Shown here piece by piece: positions 55,193 through 63,892 of a DNA stretch of 64,000 nucleotides (position 1 is its first letter; each line of letters begins with the position of its first letter). The position numbers and the translations under genes were made by a program. The stretch comes from Deltaproteobacteria bacterium (lineage in GTDB: Bacteria > Myxococcota_A > Polyangia > Polyangiales > Polyangiaceae): contig QJWJ01000115.1 in NCBI GenBank assembly GCA_003235365.1, forward strand, positions 18,831 through 82,830, written 5' to 3'. The notes beneath the pieces are model-generated. The model made no database searches and was not told the origin of the DNA. It was given only the letters and a program-made list of their open reading frames with translations.

Positions 55193-56959
55193 ATGTTCCA
55201 GACGGAGCCACTGGCGGTCACGTTCGCGCAGCAATCGCAAGCGGGTCGCAAAGAAACGAACGAGGACAGCATGGGCGCTCTGTGCCCGGCCGACAGCAGC
55301 CTGTTGACCCACAAAGGCTGCGTGGTAGCAATCGCAGACGGCGTGAGCACCGCAGACGCGGGGCGTGAAGCTGCGGAGCTGTGCATCAAGAGCTTCCTCG
55401 ACGACTACTACAGCACCCCCGAAACCTGGACGGTCGAAACGTCGTGTCGCAAGGTGCTCGGGACCATCAATCAGTGGCTGTACGAGAAAGGGCAGCACTT
55501 CCGCGAAGCGCATCGGGGCTACGTCAGCACGTTCAGCGCGCTCGTGCTGAAGTCGCGCAGTGCGTACGTGTTGCACGTCGGAGACACGCGCGTGCACCTG
55601 TGGCGCAGTGGGCGCCTCACCCAGCTCACCCGCGACCACGCGGTTCACGTCAGCGGTTCGGAGAAGTACCTCGCCCGAGCCATGGGCTTCGACGTGAAGG
55701 TGGAAGTCGATCTTCATCGCACCCCCATCGAGAAGGGCGACGTTTTTCTGTTGACCTCCGACGGCGTTCACGACTTCGTCGGCGTCGACGACCTTGGCGA
55801 ACTGCTCGCGGGGGTGCCCGGTCTGGATGGGGAACAACTGGATCGGCACTGCCAACGGTTGCTCGAACTGGCGCTCGAGCGCGGCAGCAACGACAACATC
55901 ACATGCCAGATCGTCCGTGTCGACCGACTCCCCGATGCCAGCGCAGACGAATACCTCGCACGGCTGGCATCACTCCCCTTCCCCCCCGAATTGTCGAAAG
56001 GCTCGGAGCTGGACGGTTACGTCGTCGTCGCGGAGCTGCACTCGAGTCGGCGGAGCCAGCTCTACGTCGTCGAGCCGGTCGGCGGTGGTCAGCGCCTCGT
56101 GATGAAGACGCCGAGCGTGAACTACGAAGACGATCCGGCGTACATCGAACGTTTCCTGTTGGAGCATTGGGTCGGCACCCGCGTGAAGAGTCGACACCTA
56201 CTGCGAAGTGTGGATCCGCCGCCAGACAGGACCTGCCTGTACAGCTTGCGAGAGTTTGTGGAGGGCGACACCCTCAGTGACTGGATTCGGCGCCGTCACC
56301 ACCGACGTGGCCCACTTCGGGAGACTCAAGTGGTCGTCGACATCGTCGGTCAGTGCGTCCGAGGTTTGATCGCGCTGCATCGCAAGGAAGTCCTCCATCA
56401 AGACCTCAAGCCCGGCAACATCGTCATCGACAAGGACGGCAAGGTGACGATCATCGACTTCGGCAGTTGCTTCGTCGCTGGCATCGAAGAAATCACGGCG
56501 CCAATCGTGCGCGACAAGATCCTCGGCACTGCAAGCTACAGTGCTCCAGAGTACATCCTCGGGGTGAAGCCGAGTGCCAAGTCAGACCTCTACTCACTCG
56601 GCTGCATCACCTACGAGCTGCTCACAGGGCAACTTCCGTACGGAGAGGCCGTCGAACAGGCTCGTTCACTGTCGGATTTTCAGAAGCTGAGCTATCGGCC
56701 AGCGCGTGATTCGAACCCGCACGTACCGATCTGGATGGACCGCGCCATCGAGCGGGCGGTTCGTTTCGACCCACACCAACGCTACGACGAACTCACCGAG
56801 TTCATCTACGACCTGGAAAATCCGAATCCCGAGTACCTCGCGCCCAGCAGCACGCCAGTGCTGGGCCCAACGAAGGGCAACGGCTGGAAAACGCTTGCCA
56901 TCCTCCTGGCGCTCACCCAAGCGGTCACGCTGTATTTCTTGCTTCACGCGCTGGGTTGA
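55193..56959 (+). CDS. Fused PP2C phosphatase and Ser/Thr kinase
   Basis: 588 residues from the ATG at 55193 (a GTG at 55175 is possible). Numbering from 55175: a PP2C domain (about 12-248) has NEDSMG (29-34), VAIADGVS (51-58), HVGDTRVHLW (134-143), TSDGVHD (194-200) and NDNI (239-242), the metal-binding acids. A kinase domain (about 275-545) has VMKT (309-312, Lys), HQDLKPGNIVI (408-418, HRD as HQD), IDFGSC (427-432) and SAPEYI (456-461). One membrane helix (about 571-591) ends the protein, so both domains face the cytoplasm. In Pseudomonas a similar fused protein is found in the nitrate-assimilation cluster between nirB and the transporter gene, which supports a nitrate role here. Substrates are unknown. 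Confidence 0.9.
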   Translation: MFQTEPLAVTFAQQSQAGRKETNEDSMGALCPADSSLLTHKGCVVAIADGVSTADAGREAAELCIKSFLDDYYSTPETWTVETSCRKVLGTINQWLYEKGQHFREAHRGYVSTFSALVLKSRSAYVLHVGDTRVHLWRSGRLTQLTRDHAVHVSGSEKYLARAMGFDVKVEVDLHRTPIEKGDVFLLTSDGVHDFVGVDDLGELLAGVPGLDGEQLDRHCQRLLELALERGSNDNITCQIVRVDRLPDASADEYLARLASLPFPPELSKGSELDGYVVVAELHSSRRSQLYVVEPVGGGQRLVMKTPSVNYEDDPAYIERFLLEHWVGTRVKSRHLLRSVDPPPDRTCLYSLREFVEGDTLSDWIRRRHHRRGPLRETQVVVDIVGQCVRGLIALHRKEVLHQDLKPGNIVIDKDGKVTIIDFGSCFVAGIEEITAPIVRDKILGTASYSAPEYILGVKPSAKSDLYSLGCITYELLTGQLPYGEAVEQARSLSDFQKLSYRPARDSNPHVPIWMDRAIERAVRFDPHQRYDELTEFIYDLENPNPEYLAPSSTPVLGPTKGNGWKTLAILLALTQAVTLYFLLHALG

Positions 56960-57437
56960 TGAGCGACCCAGCTCGACGAGGACAACGCGGGTTGGCGAGG
57001 GCAACGAAATGGACCCAGCGCGGGAGTGAACGCCGGCGCGAATGAGTGCCAGGGACGGCAATCAGGTTGATTGCCGCGACAATCAACCACCTGGGCCCGT
57101 CACGACGGCAGCGCTGGGCAAGCGACGTGGGCGTGGATTGGTGGCGTCAAACGCGCATTCGGACGAATGCCACCCGCAGATCGAGCGGCCGGACATCGGA
57201 CGGATGACAGCCGGTTGGGAGTCCGCGCTCGTGCCACGCCGGTGATTCAGGAAAAATCCAGTGTTCGTGGGGCGTGATTTTCGGAGCGAGGCCGCCTCGA
57301 TGCCACCCCGAACCAACCACCCGATCGTAAGTTCTTCGGTTCCCCCGGGAACGGATCATCCCTAGGATCCGTTCAAACGGGGTGGTTCAGTCGCTACCAG
57401 CTTCGCCACCCGTTCATCCCTACCTCCGCAAGAATTC
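56960..57437. other. Intergenic stretch with inverted repeat
   Basis: 478 bases between two plus-strand genes. Its only clear structure is the inverted repeat at 57349-57374; no gene is supported, and short frames here do not show codon bias. Confidence 0.4.
57349..57374. promoter_or_regulatory. Perfect 9-base inverted repeat upstream of kinase gene
   Basis: GAACGGATC (57349-57357) and GATCCGTTC (57366-57374) are exact inverse copies separated by eight bases. They end 63 bases ahead of the kinase ATG, a place suited to an operator or a leader hairpin. Confidence 0.45.
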
Positions 57438-59918
57438 ATGACTTATCCCACCGGTGAAACGATCGCGGATCGATACGTCCTGCAAGACGTCATTGGCGAA
57501 GGCGGACAGGCCATCGTCTGCCGAGCGCTCGACACTCACAGTGGGCAGCACGTCGCGGTGAAGATCCTCAACGACCGGGCGTCGCGTTCGGCCGAAGTCC
57601 TCGAGCGGGTCCGAAGAGAACAGCAAGCGATGGTAGCGCTGGCGGGGACACACGCGGTCGGGTTTCAGGATCTGTGTCGGGCACCGAGTGGTGCATTGTG
57701 CCTGGTCATGGAGCTGCTCAGTGGTCGGGATCTGGAGCACCGACTGCACGAGCTGGAGAGCAGCGGCGCGTTCATGTCAATCGACGAGCTGGTGAGAGTG
57801 ATGACACCAATCGTCGATACACTGGACAAAGCGCATGCGGTAGGGATCGTTCACCGCGATCTCAAACCGGGAAACATGTTCCTGGTCGACGCCGCGACCG
57901 GCGGAGCAACTCGACTGCTCGATTTCGGGTTCGCGCGTCTCGCGGGCGGCAGTCACGTCACCCAAGCAGGGATGGTCATGGGCTCTCCCAGCTACATCGC
58001 TCCCGAAATGTGGCTCGGACGCAGCGGCGAAGTCAGCGCACGCAGCGACGTCTACTCACTTTCCGTCGTGCTGTATCGAATGGTCGGAGGACGTCTGCCC
58101 TTCGAAGGAGAAACGCTCCAAGAGAAGTTCATCCTGGCCACTACCGCCGAGCGACCGAGCTTGCACGCGTTGCGCCCCGACCTGCCAGACAAGATCGACC
58201 TGTGGGCAGAGCGCGCGTTGGCGATCGATCCCACCGAGCGCTTTCCAACGGTCCGCTCGAGCTGGAACGAACTGCTCTGGGCCCTCGAGCGCGCGCCCCG
58301 ACCCAAACATCGAACCATCGAAGAGCCGCGAGAACCGAGTCGCGACGTGGCAACGGTGCGCGAGTGGCTGGACGCTCCCAGCAACACGCTGCCCGAACGT
58401 CTGAATTCGGCGTGGCGCAAGGCGGTTGGGGCATTGCGACGCCTGCGCGAGGCCGTAGCCAACGCCACGCTGGATTCCAAACCTCCGGCGCGCCCGAGCG
58501 GGGAACCCCCGCCGTTGCCAGGTGAACGCCAGAGTGCACGACTGAAGAGCGACGCCCCAGCACGTGAAGCGCGCAAGACCATTCGCGGACCCTTGCCTCT
58601 GCCCAAACTTCCTCCGGTCGGCGCTGCCCCGGCGGAGGGCCTGGGTTCACCTGGCACAGCTGGTCCTCTCCCTCCACGACCAGCTCCCCCACCGGGTCCT
58701 GGCCCTGACGAAGCGTCCGGCGGCGCCAGTGAGGGGCTGTTCGCGGTCGTTCCTCCGCCCTTGCCGGCCGAGCGCGCCGAGCCCGGTAGACAGGCATCGC
58801 TCGAGCCCCCCGAAGCAGAAACGTTGCTACGAGTCCCAACCCAACCAGCCCCGGTGGCGTCGTCTCCGGCCAGCAATGCCGAAACCGCGCAGGACCCACA
58901 GACGCTGCTACGCGTTGATGCCGCACAGCCACCGAGGTCCGGCGCGGCGCCGAACGACGCCAACCCCGAGCCTCGAACGCTCCTGCGAATGCCGTCCGAT
59001 CCCAGCGCCGACAGAAAGTTGCTCGAAGTCAGCGCCGTCGAACCCCAAACGCTCCTGCACATCCCGCGCGCACAGTCGTCTTCAACGGCGGCTCCAACAC
59101 CGCCACAGCCCGCACGCCCCACACCGCACGCCCCCACTCCGCCGACGTCAAAGTCGATGGAAAAGCCCACGATTGCGGCAACTCCGCTCTCGAAGGGCCC
59201 ATTCCACGGGTCGAGAGTGCTGGTGCAAGGACCGGAATCCGGAGTGAGCGCAACGGGTGAAACCATGCCACTCGATGACTTTCTCGGCCCTGAGCCGTCC
59301 GGGGCGTCACCAACGAGCGAAGCCGAACCTACCGCCCCTGCACGCCGCGCGTCCGTGGCGTCTGACGCCCCGGCGCGGAAAACGGATCGTCCATCCGCAG
59401 ACGACGACACGCTGGTCGCATTTGATGAACCGTTGCCCGTGCGCCGCAAGACGACACCACTTCCCCCATCGCTTCCGAGAAACAGCGAAGCGCCCCAAAT
59501 GGGCCCCGGTCAGGGCGCGTCGGTGTCTACCGAGACCCGCGAGCAGTCGAGCGCTGCCAAGGCGGAGGTCACCCCGTCAGGGGAACCGGAACGCCCCATT
59601 CAGCGCCAGGAAGAGGCGGATTCAACCGACACGGACCGATCAAACGCCGAACCGAAACCGCGCCATCGCAAGGCGGCGAAGGTGACCGGCAAAGCGGCCA
59701 AGGCGACCAGCAAGAAAGGCTCGGCGCAACCAGCGAATCAGACGGAAGAACCGAAACGCGGAACCAAAGCCACCAAGAAGAAGCGCGCGACGACGTCTCG
59801 CACGTCGAAGACCGAGGAGACCCCGACAACCCGCTCGGCGAAGACCGGTAAAAAAGCCACACGCAAGGGCAAAGCCACGACTAGTCGTGCGAAGTCGTCA
59901 CGGTCGAAATCGAGCTGA
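57438..59918 (+). CDS. Ser/Thr kinase with Pro-rich tail and Lys-rich end
   Basis: 826 residues. The kinase domain (12-285) is complete: G-loop IGEGGQAIV, VAVKIL (K42), HRDLKPGN (139-146, D141), DFGFA (162-166), APEMW (188-192). The remaining 540 residues lack a fold. Between 400 and 640 they are Pro/Ala-rich and repeat a TLLR/TLLH motif at 462, 489, 514 and 538, each beginning with a Thr and preceded by P(E)-E/Q/R. The last 90 residues are Lys/Ala/Thr-rich like histone-H1 or AlgP tails (KKATRKGKATTSRAKSS). No membrane helix is seen. Kinases of this form in myxobacteria phosphorylate regulators, so the TLLR motifs may be docking or autophosphorylation sites. Monocistronic. Confidence 0.9.
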   Translation: MTYPTGETIADRYVLQDVIGEGGQAIVCRALDTHSGQHVAVKILNDRASRSAEVLERVRREQQAMVALAGTHAVGFQDLCRAPSGALCLVMELLSGRDLEHRLHELESSGAFMSIDELVRVMTPIVDTLDKAHAVGIVHRDLKPGNMFLVDAATGGATRLLDFGFARLAGGSHVTQAGMVMGSPSYIAPEMWLGRSGEVSARSDVYSLSVVLYRMVGGRLPFEGETLQEKFILATTAERPSLHALRPDLPDKIDLWAERALAIDPTERFPTVRSSWNELLWALERAPRPKHRTIEEPREPSRDVATVREWLDAPSNTLPERLNSAWRKAVGALRRLREAVANATLDSKPPARPSGEPPPLPGERQSARLKSDAPAREARKTIRGPLPLPKLPPVGAAPAEGLGSPGTAGPLPPRPAPPPGPGPDEASGGASEGLFAVVPPPLPAERAEPGRQASLEPPEAETLLRVPTQPAPVASSPASNAETAQDPQTLLRVDAAQPPRSGAAPNDANPEPRTLLRMPSDPSADRKLLEVSAVEPQTLLHIPRAQSSSTAAPTPPQPARPTPHAPTPPTSKSMEKPTIAATPLSKGPFHGSRVLVQGPESGVSATGETMPLDDFLGPEPSGASPTSEAEPTAPARRASVASDAPARKTDRPSADDDTLVAFDEPLPVRRKTTPLPPSLPRNSEAPQMGPGQGASVSTETREQSSAAKAEVTPSGEPERPIQRQEEADSTDTDRSNAEPKPRHRKAAKVTGKAAKATSKKGSAQPANQTEEPKRGTKATKKKRATTSRTSKTEETPTTRSAKTGKKATRKGKATTSRAKSSRSKSS

Positions 59919-59950
59919 CGCGCCCCCAGAAACCGCCCTCATTTCAAGAC

Positions 59951-59980
59951 GGGAGGCGCGCGTAGCTCGGCGCGCCTCCC
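59951..59980. terminator. Bidirectional hairpin terminator
   Basis: GGGAGGCGCGC (59951-59961) and GCGCGCCTCCC (59970-59980) make a perfect 11-base stem with an eight-base loop, between the convergent kinase and lipoprotein genes. Confidence 0.75.
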
Positions 59981-59986
59981 AACCAG

Positions 59987-60637
59987 TCACTTCCACTTGC
60001 CGGTTTCGACCAGCTCGTACCCCTTCGACGCTTTGCCGTCACCATCGTACTTGGCCAGCACGACAACCATCGAACCGGGCTTGAACTTGTCCTGCTCATA
60101 GCCTTCGACGTCGCTGAGATTCACCATGAAGAACTGGCGGCTCATGCCCATCGGGTCGTTCTCCGCGCGCGGCGTGTAGGTGACCGCCAGCTCGAAGGAT
60201 GAGTCACTGAGGTTCACCATCGGGCCTGACAACAGAATCCACTTGCCTTTGGCGCTCTTGTCGAAGGCTTTGATCGCGGCCTCCTTAGCCTTGATACCTT
60301 TGTTTTTCTTGAGTGATTCCTCGATGTCTGTCGCTAGGATGAACCCCTTCGCGTCCGCGTAGGCACCCTCGATTGCGCTGCGCCGCTCATCGGTCAGCTT
60401 GGTATCGATGGTCTCGGGTCTGACCGCTTTTTCTTCGACGGCAGGCTTGGCCTGATCGACCGTCGCAGCAGCAAGCTTGTTCGCTTGCTCCGCTGCACTG
60501 GCCACCTCCTTCGGTGCCTCGGCAGTCTCCTTCTGCGCTGCAGGCTTCTCTTCTTCACATCCGGCGAACACGCCCAGCAGACCAAACAGGACGGCCGTTG
60601 ACGAGACACCACGCACAGCATTGTTCCAACGATTCAT
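59987..60637 (-). CDS. Hypothetical lipoprotein
   Basis: 216 residues from the ATG at 60637, seven bases after GGAGG. Signal peptide ends in lipobox VFAGC, so it is anchored to the membrane. A charged Lys/Glu/Ala-rich linker (about 25-75), likely helical, precedes a compact domain (about 80-216) with FILATDIEESLKKNKG and a beta-rich ending (ELAVTYTPRAE, FFMVNLSDVEGYE). I do not recognise it. It may be a periplasmic or outer-membrane accessory. Confidence 0.75.
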   Translation of the reverse strand: MNRWNNAVRGVSSTAVLFGLLGVFAGCEEEKPAAQKETAEAPKEVASAAEQANKLAAATVDQAKPAVEEKAVRPETIDTKLTDERRSAIEGAYADAKGFILATDIEESLKKNKGIKAKEAAIKAFDKSAKGKWILLSGPMVNLSDSSFELAVTYTPRAENDPMGMSRQFFMVNLSDVEGYEQDKFKPGSMVVVLAKYDGDGKASKGYELVETGKWK

Positions 60638-60778
60638 GACAAACCTCCGTAGGCACGCCGCATACCCCATTCATTTGCGGCACAGCCCACGGGATAACAG
60701 TCCAAGACTGATCTGGAAACCCAATGGGCACCCGGGCGATGACGCTTTGGTGGGGTGAGGTAGGCACACGATGAGGCA

Positions 60779-60801
60779 CGCTTGGAAAAATCCGCCAAGC
60801 G
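60779..60801. other. Hairpin with alternative pairing partner
   Basis: CGCTTGG (60779-60785) pairs with CCAAGCG (60795-60801). The right arm and its extension CCAAGCGTCAT (60795-60805) can instead pair, with one bulge, to ATGACGCTTTGG (60739-60750). The element lies in the leader of the lipoprotein gene on the minus strand, after the small Cys/His protein gene. Confidence 0.35.
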
Positions 60802-60842
60802 TCATTGGTCCGTTCGTGCTCGGGCTGTCCTCGACGTGCGCC

Positions 60843-61049
60843 TCAGGTGCCGTCCTCGTGCCGCAGCAACGTCGGACGCTGATCGGGCCTGCCTTCCCAA
60901 GTCTCGCCGTTGCGACTGTCGACGTGCGGGCCGTCATGACCAGCCGGTTTGTCGCATATCAGCTCAGTGCGAGACCTCGCGATACTCGTCGCGGTCCCCT
61001 CGACTTCTCTAGTGATGACGAGCACCGCTTTATGCCCACAAGACGGCAT
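60843..61049 (-). CDS. Small Cys/His (GHxGPH) protein
   Basis: 68 residues from the ATG at 61049 (a TTG at 61088 would add 13). It opens with MPSCGHKAVLVI and contains CDKPAGHDGPH and then a Trp (ETWEG). The pattern of C near the start, then C-x4-GH-x-GPH, is common in small proteins of actinobacteria and phages and could bind a zinc ion. No ribosome site is clear. It is upstream of the lipoprotein gene on the same strand, so the two may be co-transcribed. No function is known to me. Confidence 0.45.
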   Translation of the reverse strand: MPSCGHKAVLVITREVEGTATSIARSRTELICDKPAGHDGPHVDSRNGETWEGRPDQRPTLLRHEDGT

Positions 61050-61323
61050 GGTACCGGTGCAGTAGTGCAGGTCTGGCAAGCTCGTCAACCTGACCCACCG
61101 TCACCGCCGCACTGTGCCGGGCGCCCAGCAAGTTACGACGGGGGAGCAATCGGCCGCGCGGCGGATCTTCTTGCTGTGGTGATGAGGATTCCTCTCTGTG
61201 GAAGGCGTGGGGATGGGTTGGGGATGGCGTGGGGACGACGCCTACAGTGGTCGAAAGCTCGATTCGTTGGCCCAACTGCGGCCTGACAAATCGCGGCGCG
61301 CGGGTGTATCACGCCAGATTGCG

Positions 61324-63351
61324 ATGCCCCCCGCCCTCCCCCAAAGCACCGGGACCGACCACCTCGCGCAACTGCTGCGTCGCGTTTTTCGGCACGACTC
61401 GTTTCGGCCCCACCAGGAGGCGGTATGCCGTGCGATTGCATGCGGGCGTGACGCGCTGGTCGTCATGCCGACAGGCGCGGGCAAGTCCCTGTGTTATCAG
61501 CTGCCCGGCCTCGCGCGCGGAGGGCTAACGCTCGTCGTCTCGCCCCTCATTGCGTTGATGGACGACCAGGTTTCAAGGCTCCAAGCTCTTGGCTTGCGGG
61601 CGGCAGCCGTGCACTCTGGATGTTCTGCGCAAGAGCTGCGGGTCGTCTCCGATCAGTTTCTACGAGGTCGCCTCGATTTCCTGTTCGTTGCCCCGGAGCG
61701 GCTGAAAGCGCGAAGCTTCCTCGAGTTCTTGCAGCGGAACAAGCCGACCCTCATCGCCATCGACGAAGCACACTGCATTTCCCAGTGGGGGCACGACTTC
61801 CGTCCTGACTACCGACATCTGCGTCGGCTCCTGAAACGTTTGATGCCCGCACCAGTCGTGGCAGTGACGGCGACTGCCACCGGTCGGGTGCAGCGAGACA
61901 TCGAGGATCAACTGGGATTGAATGACCCCGTTCGGTTCAGCTGTGGGTTTCGGCGAGAGGCCCTCGCACTGGAAGCGGTGAATGCTCCGCGCTCGAAACG
62001 CCGTCAACTCGTCGCGGACCTGCTCGCGTCCCCCGAGCGACTCCCCGCCATCGTTTACGCGCCGACCCGCATCGAAGTGGAAGAGTTGGCCATGGAATTG
62101 CGGTCCCTCGGCGGCGCCGCGTATCACGCTGGCCTGCCCCTGGAAGAGCGTCAACGGCTTGCCACGAGGTTCCTTGCAGGCGAACTGCGTCTCCTCGTCG
62201 CGACGATGGCGTTTGGCATGGGCATCGACAAGCCCGACATCCGCACCGTCGTTCACACCGCTCTGCCTTCGTCCTTGGAGGCCTACTATCAAGAGATTGG
62301 TCGCGCCGGTCGTGACGGGAAGCCGGCACGCGCGATCCTGTTGCATTCGAAGGATGACGAAAACACGCTGCGCTGGTTGCTGGAGCGCGATCACCCTCCG
62401 GCGCCAACGGTCGCCAAGGTGTTTGGGTTGCTGCGCGCCGGAGACGGCACGCGCCAACAATTGATTGAGCGAAGCCAGCTCGAGCCAGAACTATTCGATA
62501 CTTGCCTGCAAAAGGTGCTCGCCCACGCCGACCCTCGGGATCGGGGCACAGCTCCCCGATGGCTCGAGCGCTATCACGACTTGCGTACCGCTCACTTCGA
62601 ACAACTTGCGAGCGCGAGTGAATACGCCAGAACGCGAGGCTGCCGCATGGTGGAGCTGACTCGGCACTTCGGCTCCGAAGCTGATTCGCAAGTCGAGTGC
62701 GGGCATTGTGATCGATGCCAGCCAACCCGTGCCCTCGTCCAATCGGCGGCGCTCGTCCAAAACGCGCGCCAGCGCGACGTCGTGTTGAAGGCGCTCATCG
62801 GCAACGACGGCCAACCCCTGGGGAAGCTGTACAGAGCTACGTTGGCAGAGCAACTGACACGCCGACAGTTCGACAAGCTGCTCCAGGGTATGCTCGACGA
62901 GCGCCTGGTCCGGTTCAGTGACGATCAATTCGACAAAGCCGGGGAAACCATTCACTTCACGCGCGCCCACGTCGAGATCGCCGGGCGTCAGCTGGTCAGC
63001 AAGTGTGAACACCACGGTTCCACCCATCAACCACCCCGCTACTCCTCCTTCGACCAGGTGGGTCGCCGGCCCAAACGGCTTTCACTACGCGAGTGTAAAG
63101 CTGCGCTGCCCAATCCGCCAGCGAGCCTTCGGACGACCCTCGAGCGCTGGCGTCGCGAGGTCGCCAGGAGCGATCAACCAACCCGGGTGATGAGCGACGA
63201 CGTTCTTGCAGGCATTGCCGAACTCGCGCCGAAAAGCGAGGCCGAACTGCTGCTGGTGCGCGGCATCTCGAAGGCATTCGTGACTCGATACGGGCGCCAA
63301 CTGCTGCGTCGCATCAGCGCACTCGCCCCCCCGACCCGCAATGATGCGTGA
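61324..63351 (+). CDS. recQ: RecQ DNA helicase
   Basis: 675 residues from the ATG at 61324. Motor motifs are complete: Q-motif region FRPHQ, Walker A MPTGAGKS (48-55), DEAH (147-150) in IDEAHCISQWGHDFR, motif V/VI MAFGMGIDKPD and QEIGRAGRDG. The zinc-binding site has four cysteines (RGC, VECGHCDRC). A winged-helix-like (RQC) part is reduced, and an HRDC-like end is present (LLLVRGISKAFVTRYGRQLL). RecQ unwinds DNA 3' to 5' in recombination and fork repair. The stop overlaps the Nudix gene by 11 bases. Confidence 0.93.
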   Translation: MPPALPQSTGTDHLAQLLRRVFRHDSFRPHQEAVCRAIACGRDALVVMPTGAGKSLCYQLPGLARGGLTLVVSPLIALMDDQVSRLQALGLRAAAVHSGCSAQELRVVSDQFLRGRLDFLFVAPERLKARSFLEFLQRNKPTLIAIDEAHCISQWGHDFRPDYRHLRRLLKRLMPAPVVAVTATATGRVQRDIEDQLGLNDPVRFSCGFRREALALEAVNAPRSKRRQLVADLLASPERLPAIVYAPTRIEVEELAMELRSLGGAAYHAGLPLEERQRLATRFLAGELRLLVATMAFGMGIDKPDIRTVVHTALPSSLEAYYQEIGRAGRDGKPARAILLHSKDDENTLRWLLERDHPPAPTVAKVFGLLRAGDGTRQQLIERSQLEPELFDTCLQKVLAHADPRDRGTAPRWLERYHDLRTAHFEQLASASEYARTRGCRMVELTRHFGSEADSQVECGHCDRCQPTRALVQSAALVQNARQRDVVLKALIGNDGQPLGKLYRATLAEQLTRRQFDKLLQGMLDERLVRFSDDQFDKAGETIHFTRAHVEIAGRQLVSKCEHHGSTHQPPRYSSFDQVGRRPKRLSLRECKAALPNPPASLRTTLERWRREVARSDQPTRVMSDDVLAGIAELAPKSEAELLLVRGISKAFVTRYGRQLLRRISALAPPTRNDA

Positions 63352-63892
63352 AGCACATCTGGCGGAGTTGCTCGACTCCTACGCCCCCCACACCGACGAC
63401 GAACGACGCGCAATCGCTCGCATGCAACGGCTGCTCGAAACCGGCGCGGCCGCGTTCGACCGCCACAGCTACGTGCCCGGACATTTCACGGCGAGCGCTT
63501 TGGTGCGAAGCCCACGAGGTGATGAGGTGCTGCTCATCCATCATTCGAAGCTGGGCCTCTGGTTACAACCCGGTGGGCACATCGAGGAGTCCGACGGGAA
63601 CGTCCTGGCCGCGGCCCGGCGTGAGCTCATCGAAGAAAGTGGAGTGGTCGAGCCCCGGCCGTTGCAATCGGGACTGCTCGACATCGACATACATCACATC
63701 CCCGAATCGAAGCGAGGCCCGACCCATGAGCACTTCGACCTGCGATTCGCCTTCGAAGTACCTGAACGCGAACTTCGCGCGGGTAGCGACGCGACGGCCG
63801 CTCGCTGGAGTCGATTCGAGGACGTCACTCCACTCGACTCGGACCTGTCCGTGCTGCGCGCTGTCGCCAAATTGGCGCGCCTGAGTCGTTGA
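63341..63892 (+). CDS. Nudix hydrolase
   Basis: 183 residues. The Nudix box is intact: GGHIEESDGNVLAAARRELIEESGV, matched here by G, E, RE, EE and G at the right spacing. It hydrolyses a nucleoside diphosphate linked to another group; residues 1-45 are a helical lead-in. LWLQPGGH before the box is frequent in a group of uncharacterised Nudix proteins, so the substrate is open. It overlaps recQ by 11 bases and probably shares its transcript. Confidence 0.9.
   Translation: MMREAHLAELLDSYAPHTDDERRAIARMQRLLETGAAAFDRHSYVPGHFTASALVRSPRGDEVLLIHHSKLGLWLQPGGHIEESDGNVLAAARRELIEESGVVEPRPLQSGLLDIDIHHIPESKRGPTHEHFDLRFAFEVPERELRAGSDATAARWSRFEDVTPLDSDLSVLRAVAKLARLSR

Noticed and set aside
56700..56730. tRNA-like text (GATTCGAACCC)
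   Set aside because: It is within the kinase domain coding sequence; no cloverleaf can be drawn around it.
58052..59449. 465-codon open frame antisense to the kinase tail
   Set aside because: It is a Gly/Ser-rich shadow of the Pro/Ala-rich tail in high-GC DNA.
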